Below are positions 36,510 through 45,262 of a stretch of 64,000 bases of DNA, in pieces (position 1 is the stretch's first letter; the number at the start of each line of letters is the position of its first letter). The DNA lies in assembly GCA_903904685.1 (NCBI GenBank), contig CAIVDS010000056.1, positions 158,280 to 222,279 of the forward strand, written 5' to 3'. Source of the DNA: an uncultured Verrucomicrobiota bacterium (GTDB lineage Bacteria > Verrucomicrobiota > Verrucomicrobiia > Opitutales > Opitutaceae). The notes under the pieces are model-generated. The model saw only the letters and a program-made list of their open reading frames with translations. It was not told where the DNA came from and did not search any database. A program made the position numbers and the translations under genes.

Positions 36510-36799
36510 TTTATTTATAAGTTTTGCTATGAGACGAGGAAGACGATTGCGATAACGTGATTAGTATATCTTAACACTCAGGCCTATGGCTGTGCATGCT
36601 TTGCCATCATATGCGCAGCCCTTGCCACGCGCCGATAGGCAGCTCTAACCTTAGAACACCTTCCTCCCGTCATCCCACACAACCTCTGCCTACGACAGGC
36701 CAAAAAATGCGCAGTGCTTCAAGGTGCAGTCTGCCATAGTTACTCACCACTCGGATAATCAAACCGCATCCGTCTCATAAGACCATTTCACCCTCCTCT
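36510..36799. other. Divergent promoter region before the monohaem and lipoprotein genes, no gene seen
   Basis: 290 bases between two divergent starts. AT content is higher near both ends. I see no clear -35/-10 pair, no FNR-type palindrome and no riboswitch core. Confidence 0.4.
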
Positions 36800-37453
36800 A
36801 TGTTTCGTTCACTCGTCCTGATTACCGCCATCCTGACCTTCCTTACCGCAGGATGCCGCGACCGCTCGATCGCTTCTTACCAGACTCCCAAGGAAACCGA
36901 CGCCTCGGCCATGCCCACCGTTGAAAGCCCTGCCGCCATGCCACCAATGCCCGCAGTCGCTCCGACCGCAAGCGCCCCCACCGATGTACCCGTCACACAA
37001 GCCGCCGTCATGCCAACCGGTCTCACCCTCACTTGGACCGCCCCCGCCGCTTGGCAGCCAAAAGCCCTCGGCACAATGCGCAAAGGCAGTTTCACCGTCT
37101 CGGGCAAAGACGGAGCCACCGCCGATCTTTCCATCATCGCCTTACCCGGCGCGGTGGGCGGCGAACTCGCCAATATCAACCGCTGGCGCGGCCAAGTTTC
37201 CCTCGCGCCCATCGCCGAAACCGAACTCGCCGGTGCCACCACCCGAGTCGTCGGCGGCGACCTCACGTTCACCGTCGTCGATCTCGTCGGCACGGGAGAC
37301 CAGGCGCAGCGCATCCTCGGCGCAATGGTGCCTTTCGACCAGTCGATGTGGTTCTTCAAACTCAGCGGACCCGCCGCCCTCGTCCTCGATCAAAAATCCG
37401 CTTTCCTCTCCTTCCTTCAAACCGTCAAGGCCTCCAAGCCCTCCGCCCAATGA
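36800..37453 (+). CDS. Lipoprotein of unknown function preceding ccsBA
   Basis: 217 residues. The signal peptide ends in a lipobox (LTAGC, Cys near residue 19). A Pro/Ala/Thr-rich linker of ~60 residues follows, then a ~140-residue domain with SFTVSGKDGATADLSIIALP, GELANINRWRGQVSL and QSMWFFKLSGPAALV. The linker suggests that the domain is held away from the membrane. The stop overlaps the ccsBA start in an ATGA, so the two are translated together, and a role near haem delivery or cytochrome c assembly is possible but not shown. Confidence 0.7.
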   Translation: MFRSLVLITAILTFLTAGCRDRSIASYQTPKETDASAMPTVESPAAMPPMPAVAPTASAPTDVPVTQAAVMPTGLTLTWTAPAAWQPKALGTMRKGSFTVSGKDGATADLSIIALPGAVGGELANINRWRGQVSLAPIAETELAGATTRVVGGDLTFTVVDLVGTGDQAQRILGAMVPFDQSMWFFKLSGPAALVLDQKSAFLSFLQTVKASKPSAQ

Positions 37454-40400
37454 GCGAGATACTCCGCTATTTCCGCGACTTTTTTGTCTCGATCAAACTC
37501 ACTGTCATCCTGATCGCGTTCTCCATCCTGCTGGTCTTTGCGGCCACGCTCGACCAGACGAACCTCGGAGTCTGGGGCATCCAGCAAAAGTGGTTTCGCA
37601 CCTTCATCGTTTTTCAGGACGTTAACGGCATCGCGCTCCCGCTCTTCCCGGGCGGATACCTCGTTGGCGGCCTGCTGCTCGTCAACCTCGTTGCCGCGCA
37701 CATCTACCGCTTCAAGCTCACTTGGCGGAAATCCGGCATCCTTCTGGCGCACATCGGCCTGATCATGCTGCTCGTCGGCGAACTCCTCACTGGTATCTGG
37801 CAAGAGGAATACTTCATGCGCCTGAACAACGGCGAGACGAAGAACTATGCCGAAAGCTATCAGCTGAACGAGCTCGCCATCACCAACACCAGCAACCCCT
37901 CGTTCGACGAGGTCGTCGCCGTTCCAGATGACCTTCTCGCCAGCCACACGCCGGTGCAGCATCCGAAACTTCCGTTCCGTGTCGTCCCCAAAGTCTTTTA
38001 TCCTAACTCGGTCCTTCAGGCCCGCAAAGCCGACAGCACAGCGCCCACGCTCGCCACCGTCGGTGACGGACTCTCCATCGACGCCGCGCCCCAGGCCATG
38101 ACCTACAAGCAGGACGAATCCAACGTCCCCTCCGCTTACATCGAACTCGTCGCTCCCGATGCCTCGCTCGGCACCTTTCTTGTATCCACCGGACTGACCG
38201 CCTCGCAGACCTTCGACTACGCCGGCAAAACATGGAAAATCTCCCTCCGCCAGAAACGCCTCTACCGGCCCTTCTCGCTCACCCTGCAGAAATTCAGCCA
38301 CGATCGCTACGCCGGCACTGACATTCCGAAGAATTTTTCCAGCCGCATCCACCTGTCCACCCCCGATGGCCGCGACGACCGCGACGTGGTCATCTACATG
38401 AACAACCCGCTGCGCTACGCCGGCCTTACGTTCTATCAGGCCGGTTTCGCCAATAACGACCGCACCACCGTGCTCCAAGTCGTGCGCAACCCGTCCTGGT
38501 TGCTTCCCTACGTCGCCTGTTCTGTCATGGCCGCCGGCCTGCTCATCCAGTTCGGTATCCACCTCCTCGGCTTCTTTTCCCGCCGTCGCCTGACCGCCAA
38601 GTCGGCGGGTGCCGTTGGTGACGCGAGTCCTTCATCCCGGCCCTCGCTCGTCTCCCTCGCCCGCCAAAATCCATTCCCGCTGACCGTCCTCGTCCTCACC
38701 TGCGTGATCGTTGCGGCCTCCCTGATCCCCACACGCAACGCCGGCGCCTTCGGCCTCGCCGCCTTCGGTCGCCTGCCGACGCTCGTCAACGGCCGCCTCA
38801 AGCCCCTCGACACCGTCGCCCGCACCACGCTGCTCGCCACCCAAGGCCGCCAGCGCGTCGTCGCCGCCGATGGCCGTTCGCTCACGCCGGTTGAGTGGTT
38901 GCTCGACGTCCTCTATCGCCCCGAGGTCGCCGACACCTACCAGACCTTCGAGATCGTGCATCCCGAAGTGCTCACCCTCGTCAACCTCATGCCCGAAGAC
39001 GGAGCCGGGAAAAAACGATTCTCTCTCGACCAACTCCGCAAAGGGCTGCCCGAGCTTGAACGCCAGTCCAGCCTCGCCGACGGCGTCGACGCCCCCGTGC
39101 GCACACCCTTCCAGCGCGCAGTCATCCAGCTTCGAGACAATATCATCCTCTACCAACGCCTGCAGGCCAGCCTCGTCCCTCCTGGCGTTGACCACTACCT
39201 CGACGCGGCGGCCAAGTTCGGGACCGTCATCCCCGCCGGCCTCGAAGCCCTCCGCGCCCAGCGTGCCGGCCAGCCCCACGACGCCACGCTCACCAAAAGC
39301 CTGCTCGAACTGAGCCAGATATTCACCTCGCTGGATTCCATGGGCTACCTTCTGCCGATCCCTCCCGAAGCCGGGATGGACCAGCCCTCAAGCTGGAAGA
39401 ATGCCGGAGCCTCGCTACAGGAAAGCCTCACGACCGGCCGCGTGAATCCCTCCGTCGCCACCTATATCGCCCTCGGCCTCGCATGGCGTGATCAACAGTC
39501 CGAGGCCTTCAACGCCGCCGTGAAGTCCTATCGCTCGCAACTTGAAACCGCCATCCCTGCACGTCTCACGAAGTGTGACGTCGAGGCGCGCTTCAATGCC
39601 GCGCAACCTTTCTACACGAGCATGATGCTCTACGTCGCCGCGTTTATCCTCGCCGTGGTTTCATGGTTGAAATGGCCCCAGGCGCTCGGTCGCTCCGCCT
39701 TCCTGCTGGTCGCCGTCGCCTTCGTGGTCGCCAGCGTCGGCATCCTCACGCGCATGTGGCTCGAAAGCCGCCCGCCCGTCACCAACCTCTACTCGTCCGC
39801 GCTCTTCGTCGGCTGGGGCGCCGTCGCCCTTTGCCTCGTGCTCGAAGCCGTCTATAAAAACGCCATCGGCAGCGTCGCCGCCGGCCTGATCGGTTTCGCC
39901 ACCTTGCTCATCGCCCACCACCTCTCGCTCGGCGGCGACACGATGGAAATGATGCGCGCCGTGCTCGATTCCAACTTTTGGCTCGCGACGCACGTCGTCA
40001 CCGTGACGGTCGGCTATGCCGCCACCTTCCTCGCCGGCTTTCTTGCTCTCATCTATGTGCTGCGCGGCGCGTTCACCCGGTCGCTCGACGCCAAAACCGC
40101 CGAGGCGCTCACCAAGATGGTCTATGGCACCGTCTGCTTCGCCACGCTCTTCAGCTTTGTCGGCACGGTGCTTGGCGGCATCTGGGCCGACCAGTCGTGG
40201 GGCCGCTTCTGGGGCTGGGATCCCAAGGAAAACGGCGCGCTTATCATCGTGCTTTGGAACGCGCTCATTCTCCACGCCCGCTGGGGCGGCCTCGTGAAAC
40301 AACGCGGCCTCATGGCCCTCGCAATCTTCGGGAACATCGTCACCGCCTGGAGTTGGTTTGGCGTGAACATGCTCGGCGTCGGCCTGCACAGCTACGGCTT

Positions 40401-40512
40401 CATGGACTCGGCCTTCTGGTGGCTGATCGCCTTCGTTGCCAGTCAGGTCGCCATGATGCTCCTGCTCGCCCTCCCCTCAAAAATCGCGCCCAACACGCAA
40501 CCGGCGACCTGA
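37450..40512 (+). CDS. ccsBA: Fused cytochrome c synthase CcsBA (ResB-CcsA), System II
   Basis: 1020 residues from the ATG at 37450; the frame extends further 5' but that part overlaps the lipoprotein. Residues ~1-380 are ResB-like: helices, a large periplasmic domain and YMNNPLRYAGLTFYQAGF. The C-terminal ~350 residues are CcsA-like with the haem-handling WWD motif (SWGRFWGWDPKENGAL) and flanking His. CcsBA exports haem and attaches it to CxxCH motifs. About 45 such sites are encoded in the 20 kb before it, so co-location fits its job. A ~300-residue periplasmic segment between the two halves is long for the family. Confidence 0.93.
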   Translation: MSEILRYFRDFFVSIKLTVILIAFSILLVFAATLDQTNLGVWGIQQKWFRTFIVFQDVNGIALPLFPGGYLVGGLLLVNLVAAHIYRFKLTWRKSGILLAHIGLIMLLVGELLTGIWQEEYFMRLNNGETKNYAESYQLNELAITNTSNPSFDEVVAVPDDLLASHTPVQHPKLPFRVVPKVFYPNSVLQARKADSTAPTLATVGDGLSIDAAPQAMTYKQDESNVPSAYIELVAPDASLGTFLVSTGLTASQTFDYAGKTWKISLRQKRLYRPFSLTLQKFSHDRYAGTDIPKNFSSRIHLSTPDGRDDRDVVIYMNNPLRYAGLTFYQAGFANNDRTTVLQVVRNPSWLLPYVACSVMAAGLLIQFGIHLLGFFSRRRLTAKSAGAVGDASPSSRPSLVSLARQNPFPLTVLVLTCVIVAASLIPTRNAGAFGLAAFGRLPTLVNGRLKPLDTVARTTLLATQGRQRVVAADGRSLTPVEWLLDVLYRPEVADTYQTFEIVHPEVLTLVNLMPEDGAGKKRFSLDQLRKGLPELERQSSLADGVDAPVRTPFQRAVIQLRDNIILYQRLQASLVPPGVDHYLDAAAKFGTVIPAGLEALRAQRAGQPHDATLTKSLLELSQIFTSLDSMGYLLPIPPEAGMDQPSSWKNAGASLQESLTTGRVNPSVATYIALGLAWRDQQSEAFNAAVKSYRSQLETAIPARLTKCDVEARFNAAQPFYTSMMLYVAAFILAVVSWLKWPQALGRSAFLLVAVAFVVASVGILTRMWLESRPPVTNLYSSALFVGWGAVALCLVLEAVYKNAIGSVAAGLIGFATLLIAHHLSLGGDTMEMMRAVLDSNFWLATHVVTVTVGYAATFLAGFLALIYVLRGAFTRSLDAKTAEALTKMVYGTVCFATLFSFVGTVLGGIWADQSWGRFWGWDPKENGALIIVLWNALILHARWGGLVKQRGLMALAIFGNIVTAWSWFGVNMLGVGLHSYGFMDSAFWWLIAFVASQVAMMLLLALPSKIAPNTQPAT

Positions 40513-40546
40513 GATTAGTCGCCGGGCGTTTCCCCGTTGCGCAAAT

Positions 40547-41668
40547 TCACCGCGCCTCGAACGTGCCGTCGGCGCGTTTCGCGATGAGGCGTTTCAGCTC
40601 AAGCATCATCAACGTCGCCGAAAGCTGCGATGCTGGCAGGCCGGTCTGTCCGCTCACCGTGTCGATGGAGACCATCGCACCGCCGGCGAAACAGGCGTAA
40701 ACCTTTTGTTCTTCGGCCGTGAGATTCGACGCCGCCAAAGCCGTGCCGCCCGTCGTCTTCTCTGGAATCGGCGAGGGGCGCAGTCCGTCGAGGTAACTGA
40801 GCTCGCTCAGAATGTCATCCACGCCAGTAAGCAGGGTCGCCCCGTCGCGAATCAATTGATGGCATCCGGCGCTCGATGCCTGATCGATGCGACCAGGCAC
40901 GGCGAAAATCAATCGTCCCTGCTCACCCGCGAAACGCGCCGTGATCATGGAGCCGCCACCGACATCACTCTCCACCACCACCACCGCGTCGCTCATGCCC
41001 GCGATGATGCGGTTGCGCATCGCGAACGATTGTTTATCGGCCCGGCGGGTGAAGGGGAATTCCGAGACGATCGCCCCCTGCTCCTCGATCTGACGATAGA
41101 GCGCGAGATTTTCAGGCGGGTAAACGATATCGATGCCGTTGCCCAGCACCGCCGCCGTTTTCCCACCCACCGAGAGCGCGCCCTCATGCGCCGCCGTGTC
41201 GATGCCACGGGCCAATCCGCTCACCACGCAAAACCCCATCCGCGCCAGATCGGCCGCCAGCTTCTTAGCCACGCTCTGCCCGTAAAGAGTGGTGCGCCGG
41301 CTGCCCACGATGGCGATGCATGGCTGCGAAAAATCATAGCCGCCCTTGCGATAAAGGCCGATGGGGGGGTCGTTGATTTCGCGCAAAAGCTTAGGGTAGC
41401 CGGCATCGCGGGAGGTCACGAATGTCGTGCAGGCCTGCGCCATGCGCTCCTCCTCGCGAGCGAGGTCAAAATGTTCGCGCCAATTAGCCAGAGTCGCGCA
41501 AATCACCGGACCAACTCCCTTGACCTGCCCAAGCCGGCCGGCCCCGGCGATAAACACCTCGCGCGGATCGCCGCCGAGTTCAGCCAACAGCCTATTCAAC
41601 GTGATCGGTCCGATGTTGGGCAGCGCATTCAATACGAGGAATGCCTGCTGTTCGCTCAGCTCGTTCAT
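40547..41668 (-). CDS. dprA: DNA processing protein DprA
   Basis: 373 residues. The N-terminal helix-hairpin-helix (LNALPNIGPITLNRLL) precedes the Rossmann core with CIAIVGSRRTTLYGQ, VSGLARGIDTAAHEGAL and GGSMITARFAGEQGR. A C-terminal winged helix (VYACFAGGAMVSIDTVSGQTG) completes the usual build. DprA loads RecA onto incoming single-stranded DNA during transformation. With comEC in the same window it suggests natural competence. It is the last gene of pdxJ-acpS-nnrDE-dprA, with an ATGA overlap to nnrDE. Confidence 0.95.
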   Translation of the reverse strand: MNELSEQQAFLVLNALPNIGPITLNRLLAELGGDPREVFIAGAGRLGQVKGVGPVICATLANWREHFDLAREEERMAQACTTFVTSRDAGYPKLLREINDPPIGLYRKGGYDFSQPCIAIVGSRRTTLYGQSVAKKLAADLARMGFCVVSGLARGIDTAAHEGALSVGGKTAAVLGNGIDIVYPPENLALYRQIEEQGAIVSEFPFTRRADKQSFAMRNRIIAGMSDAVVVVESDVGGGSMITARFAGEQGRLIFAVPGRIDQASSAGCHQLIRDGATLLTGVDDILSELSYLDGLRPSPIPEKTTGGTALAASNLTAEEQKVYACFAGGAMVSIDTVSGQTGLPASQLSATLMMLELKRLIAKRADGTFEAR

Positions 41669-43191
41669 GATCTTGCGTCTCGCAGAACCGCCGGGAAAAA
41701 ATCAATCAACTGCGCAGTGTGGACGGCAACCTGCCCATGCAGGCGAGCTAGAGCGTCGGCAGCCTGCCCATGCCACACCGCCCCGCGACAGGCGGCACCG
41801 AGCAGATCCTGAGGCGTCTGAGCCACAAGACCTCCGGTCAAACCGGCGAGCATATCACCGCTGCCTCCCCTCGCCAGCACCGGTCCGCCAAAGAAACTAT
41901 GATAAACCGATCGGCCGTCACTGATACGGGTGAACGGACCTTTGAGCACCGTAACCGCCCCGGTCTGCTTGCAAAACGGCAGAATCTCGGCCCCTCCGCC
42001 AATCCGCTCAAACTCGCCGGCATGCGGCAGCAGCACGCGTGATACACGCCCTGCACGCACGATCTCGGGCCGCAGCGCATCGGCATCGATCACCACCGGC
42101 ACAGGAGAACGGCCGATGATTTCCTTTGCCAGGGCCACACTCTCGGGCTCCCGTCCGAAACCAGGCCCCACCAGCAAGGCCGTGGCGCGATCAAGCCGGT
42201 TCTGCAACAACGGCAAACCCATCAAGGCCAGCCCGCCCTCCTGCGTTTCCGGCCAGCCCACCCACATCGCCTCGGGTGCGCGGGCGGCAAAAGCCGCAAC
42301 GAGAGACTGGGGCACAAACGCCGTCACCAACCCCGCCCCGCTCCGCAACGCCGCGAGCACGCTCATCAGCACAGCACCCGGATAACGGAGCGAACCGCCC
42401 ACGATAAAAAGATGACCGAAAGTAAACTTATCGGAGTGCGACCGGCGCAGGGCCCGAAGTGGATCGAGCACGGTGGAGGAGATAACCAAGTCAGTCGCCT
42501 TTGGGCATGCGATCTTCCGGTCACGTTTGACAGGAGCCGAAAGCCCCCCGCTCATCGTTCTGGAAGACGCAAAGAAGCCAAGGTCAAGATAGCGGATGCG
42601 GCCAGCATTCGGCAGCGTGAGAAGCGGCGACTTTACGATGCCGGTTGCGTAACTGAAATCAGCGCGGAACGCCGCCTCATCATCGAGCCCGGTCGGCAGA
42701 TCCACGGCGGCGCGAAGCCGGATGGGAAGCGCGTTCACTTCCTTCAGGATGGCGGCGGTTTTGGAGTCGAGCGGCGGACGAAATTGAAAACCGAAAATAC
42801 CGTCGAGCACGAGGTCATAGCCCGCTGCACACCACCCGTTCACGCTCGCGGCCAAGGGAGCCAATGCCTGCCAGGCGCGAACGGTCAGCGGGCAAAGCGA
42901 ACGTTCTCCAAAGACAAAACGGACTTCAATGTGCGCCTGCGGATAACGATCGGCCATGCGGCGCGCCGCGATCAAGGCATCGCCGCCGTTGCGACCTTTC
43001 CCAACCAGCACGAGGATAAACCCTGCTTGGGGAAAGCCCCCGATTTCCTCAAAATCTCGCACCACCGCATCGGCCACGGCGCCACCGGCCTGCTGCATCG
43101 CCGCCCACTCGCATTCTTCGTCACCAGCAAACCATGACGCCTCGAATTCTTTGGCTTCGGTGCAGGTAAGGATGGGGTGCGCGGCAATCAT
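41665..43191 (-). CDS. nnrDE: Bifunctional NAD(P)H-hydrate epimerase and ADP-dependent dehydratase
   Basis: 508 residues. Residues ~1-220 are the YjeF_N epimerase domain (LVGKGRNGGDALIAARRM, LDGIFGFQFRPPL). Residues ~240-505 are the ribokinase-like dehydratase (FTFGHLFIVGGSLRYPGAV, LLVGPGFGREPES, DADALRP, LARGGSGDMLAGLTGG). The protein repairs hydrated NADH and NADPH. The fused form is common. It begins 9 bases after acpS and overlaps dprA by 4 bases. Confidence 0.95.
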   Translation of the reverse strand: MIAAHPILTCTEAKEFEASWFAGDEECEWAAMQQAGGAVADAVVRDFEEIGGFPQAGFILVLVGKGRNGGDALIAARRMADRYPQAHIEVRFVFGERSLCPLTVRAWQALAPLAASVNGWCAAGYDLVLDGIFGFQFRPPLDSKTAAILKEVNALPIRLRAAVDLPTGLDDEAAFRADFSYATGIVKSPLLTLPNAGRIRYLDLGFFASSRTMSGGLSAPVKRDRKIACPKATDLVISSTVLDPLRALRRSHSDKFTFGHLFIVGGSLRYPGAVLMSVLAALRSGAGLVTAFVPQSLVAAFAARAPEAMWVGWPETQEGGLALMGLPLLQNRLDRATALLVGPGFGREPESVALAKEIIGRSPVPVVIDADALRPEIVRAGRVSRVLLPHAGEFERIGGGAEILPFCKQTGAVTVLKGPFTRISDGRSVYHSFFGGPVLARGGSGDMLAGLTGGLVAQTPQDLLGAACRGAVWHGQAADALARLHGQVAVHTAQLIDFFPAVLRDARS

Positions 43192-43200
43192 GGAGGAAAT

Positions 43201-43623
43201 TCAAACGGCTTTCACGATGGCCGCAACCGCCATCGCCGCCGTATCGGTATGCGAAAGGGTGAGCAGAATGGAGCTGCCGCCCACCTGAGCGAGCAACGCC
43301 GCGCCTTGTTCATCAAGGCGCACGCGCGGTTCATGCCGCTCACCGTGATAAACCGAAATGGATTTCCAGCCCAACTCGGCACCGACGCCCGTGGTAAAAG
43401 CTTTGGACACGGCCTCCTTGGCCGCGAAACGCGCGGCGAGATGCTTGTGCGGATATTTCATGCCAAAACAATAGGCGCGCTCCTCGTCGGTGAACACGCG
43501 GTCAAGAAACCGGTCACCCTGCCGCTCCAACACGCCTGCGATGCGCGCCACCTCGATCATATCCGCACCAAGACCGATGAGCAGCCCGCCGGGCGGCAGA
43601 GAGATGAGACGCGGTGCGCTCAT
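43201..43623 (-). CDS. acpS: Holo-[acyl-carrier-protein] synthase
   Basis: 140 residues. It transfers 4'-phosphopantetheine from CoA to acyl carrier protein. The metal-binding Asp lies in LIGLGADMIEVARI and the Glu in ARFAAKEAVSKAF; the C-terminal LTLSHTDTAAMAVA is conserved. The start overlaps the pdxJ stop (ATGA, 43620-43623), a frequent pdxJ-acpS pairing in bacteria. Confidence 0.95.
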   Translation of the reverse strand: MSAPRLISLPPGGLLIGLGADMIEVARIAGVLERQGDRFLDRVFTDEERAYCFGMKYPHKHLAARFAAKEAVSKAFTTGVGAELGWKSISVYHGERHEPRVRLDEQGAALLAQVGGSSILLTLSHTDTAAMAVAAIVKAV

Positions 43624-44363
43624 GGGTTCATCCGCTTCTTCATCTCTCGCACCGCTTCTTCAACACCGGTGGAAAGCGCGCGACTGATGATTGTATGCCC
43701 GATGTTGAGCTCATGCACATGCGGAAGCGTGCGGATCTCGGCCACATTGACGTAGTTGATGCCGTGACCGGCATTCACGATGAGTCCGGCGGTGTGGGCG
43801 CGAAGAGCGCCGTCATAAAGGCAGGTAAATTCGGCAGCGCGCTGCGGCGTGTTGTAGGCGTTGGCCCACGCGCCGGTATGTAACTCGACCCAAGGCGCGC
43901 CGAGTTGCGCACTCAGTTCGATTTGGGCGGCGTCCGGGTCAATGAAGAGACTCGTGATGATGTCGGCGGCGTTCATCGCATCGATGCAGGCTTTGACGCG
44001 GTCGCGCTGGCCAACCACATCAAGACCGCCCTCGGTGGAAATCTCCTCCCGGCTCTCAGGCACGACACACACGGAGTGAGGCTTCAACTTCAGGGCGAAA
44101 GCGATCATGGCTGGCGTGCAGGCGAGTTCGAGGTTGATACGGATCTTGGCGACTTCCTTCAACCGCCAGACATCATGTTCCTGAATGTGACGACGGTCCT
44201 CACGCAGGTGGATGGTGATGCCATCGGCGCCTGCCTGCTCGGCCAGCAATGCAAATGCCACCGGATCAGGCTCAACCGGTCCATCGGCGGCATAAGCGTA
44301 GCCCCGGTAACGGGCCTGCCGAACGGTGGCACAGTGGTCGATGTTGACGCCAAGAAGGATCAT
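43620..44363 (-). CDS. pdxJ: Pyridoxine 5'-phosphate synthase
   Basis: 247 residues, a TIM-barrel enzyme that joins 1-deoxyxylulose 5-phosphate and 3-amino-2-oxopropyl phosphate in the deoxyxylulose-dependent vitamin B6 route. Motifs seen: LGVNIDHCATVRQAR at the start, GADGITIHLREDRRHIQ, and VNAGHGINYVN with INIGH-like HELNIGHTIISRAL at the end. It is the first gene of its minus-strand operon and divergent from the VC0807-family gene 100 bases away. Confidence 0.96.
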   Translation of the reverse strand: MILLGVNIDHCATVRQARYRGYAYAADGPVEPDPVAFALLAEQAGADGITIHLREDRRHIQEHDVWRLKEVAKIRINLELACTPAMIAFALKLKPHSVCVVPESREEISTEGGLDVVGQRDRVKACIDAMNAADIITSLFIDPDAAQIELSAQLGAPWVELHTGAWANAYNTPQRAAEFTCLYDGALRAHTAGLIVNAGHGINYVNVAEIRTLPHVHELNIGHTIISRALSTGVEEAVREMKKRMNP

Positions 44364-44463
44364 GGGATGCGACAGACAAACAGAAATGTTGAGATCAGGA
44401 AATCAGGAATATGAGCCTAATTTTCACTTCCTGATTCCCTGTTTTCCCCATTGGCTCAAGTTC

Positions 44464-45189
44464 ATGTCATCTGATCCGCCCAAACCGGAAAATCTTTTTC
44501 TCAATCTCATATTCAACATCGCCCTGCCCTCGCTGGTGCTGTCGAAGCTGAGCACACCCGAACGTATGGGGCCGGTGGCGGGGCTAGTGGTAGCCTTGGC
44601 GTTCCCGCTGGGCTACGGCGTATGGGATTACGCCAAGCGCCGCCACGCCAACTTCATTTCCATCATCGGCCTGACCAGCGTGCTGCTCACGGGCGGACTG
44701 GGACTGCTGCACATCGGCGTGTTCTGGTTTGCGGTCAAAGAAGGTGCGGTGCCGACGATTATCGGACTGGCGGTGCTCCTGTCGTTGAAGACCAAGACGC
44801 CGCTCGTGCGGGCGCTGCTTTACAACGAACAGGTTATCGATGTGGCGCGAGTGGACGAGGCGCTGGCAACGCGAAGCAACCGGCCGGCGTTTGACCGTCT
44901 GCTGGTGCAAGCCAGCTACCTGCTCGTCGCCTCGTTTCTCATCAGCGCAGCCCTGAATTTTTTTCTCGCACGCCACTTGGTGAAAAGCCCGACCGGCACC
45001 CCGGCGTTCAACGAAGAACTGGGGAAAATGCACCTCGTGAGCTGGCCGGTGATCGTGCTGCCCAGCATGGCCATGATGATGTTCGCCCTCTGGAAACTTC
45101 TCCATGGAATCAAGGTGCTGACCGGGCTCTCGCTTGACGAAATTTTCAAGACTCCGCCGGGAAAGCCAAAGCCCGCCGGAAACCCGTGA
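44464..45189 (+). CDS. VC0807-family integral membrane protein
   Basis: 241 residues with about six hydrophobic helices. The ATG at 44464 is chosen; the frame extends further 5' into the pdxJ promoter area. LIFNIALPSLVLSKLS, FPLGYGVWDYAKRRHANFIS and SVLLTGGLGLLHIGVFWFAVKE match the VC0807 family, whose function is not known to me. It is a stand-alone gene followed by a strong bidirectional terminator. Confidence 0.75.
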   Translation: MSSDPPKPENLFLNLIFNIALPSLVLSKLSTPERMGPVAGLVVALAFPLGYGVWDYAKRRHANFISIIGLTSVLLTGGLGLLHIGVFWFAVKEGAVPTIIGLAVLLSLKTKTPLVRALLYNEQVIDVARVDEALATRSNRPAFDRLLVQASYLLVASFLISAALNFFLARHLVKSPTGTPAFNEELGKMHLVSWPVIVLPSMAMMMFALWKLLHGIKVLTGLSLDEIFKTPPGKPKPAGNP

Positions 45190-45213
45190 AGCCAGCGGAC
45201 AAAAACTAAAAAA

Positions 45214-45234
45214 GGCCGGACATGACGTCCGGCC
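45214..45234. terminator. Bidirectional intrinsic terminator between the VC0807-family gene and gltA
   Basis: Perfect 8-bp stem GGCCGGAC/GTCCGGCC with a 5-base loop, flanked by an A-run on the left and TTTT on the right, so it can end both converging transcripts. Confidence 0.92.
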
Positions 45235-45262
45235 TTTTGCTTGTCGGAAAACTTGCCCGCGA

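Noticed and set aside
37417-38562. 381-residue minus-strand frame opposite the ccsBA 5' half
   Set aside because: The plus strand encodes a clear ResB domain; the antisense product has shadow composition.
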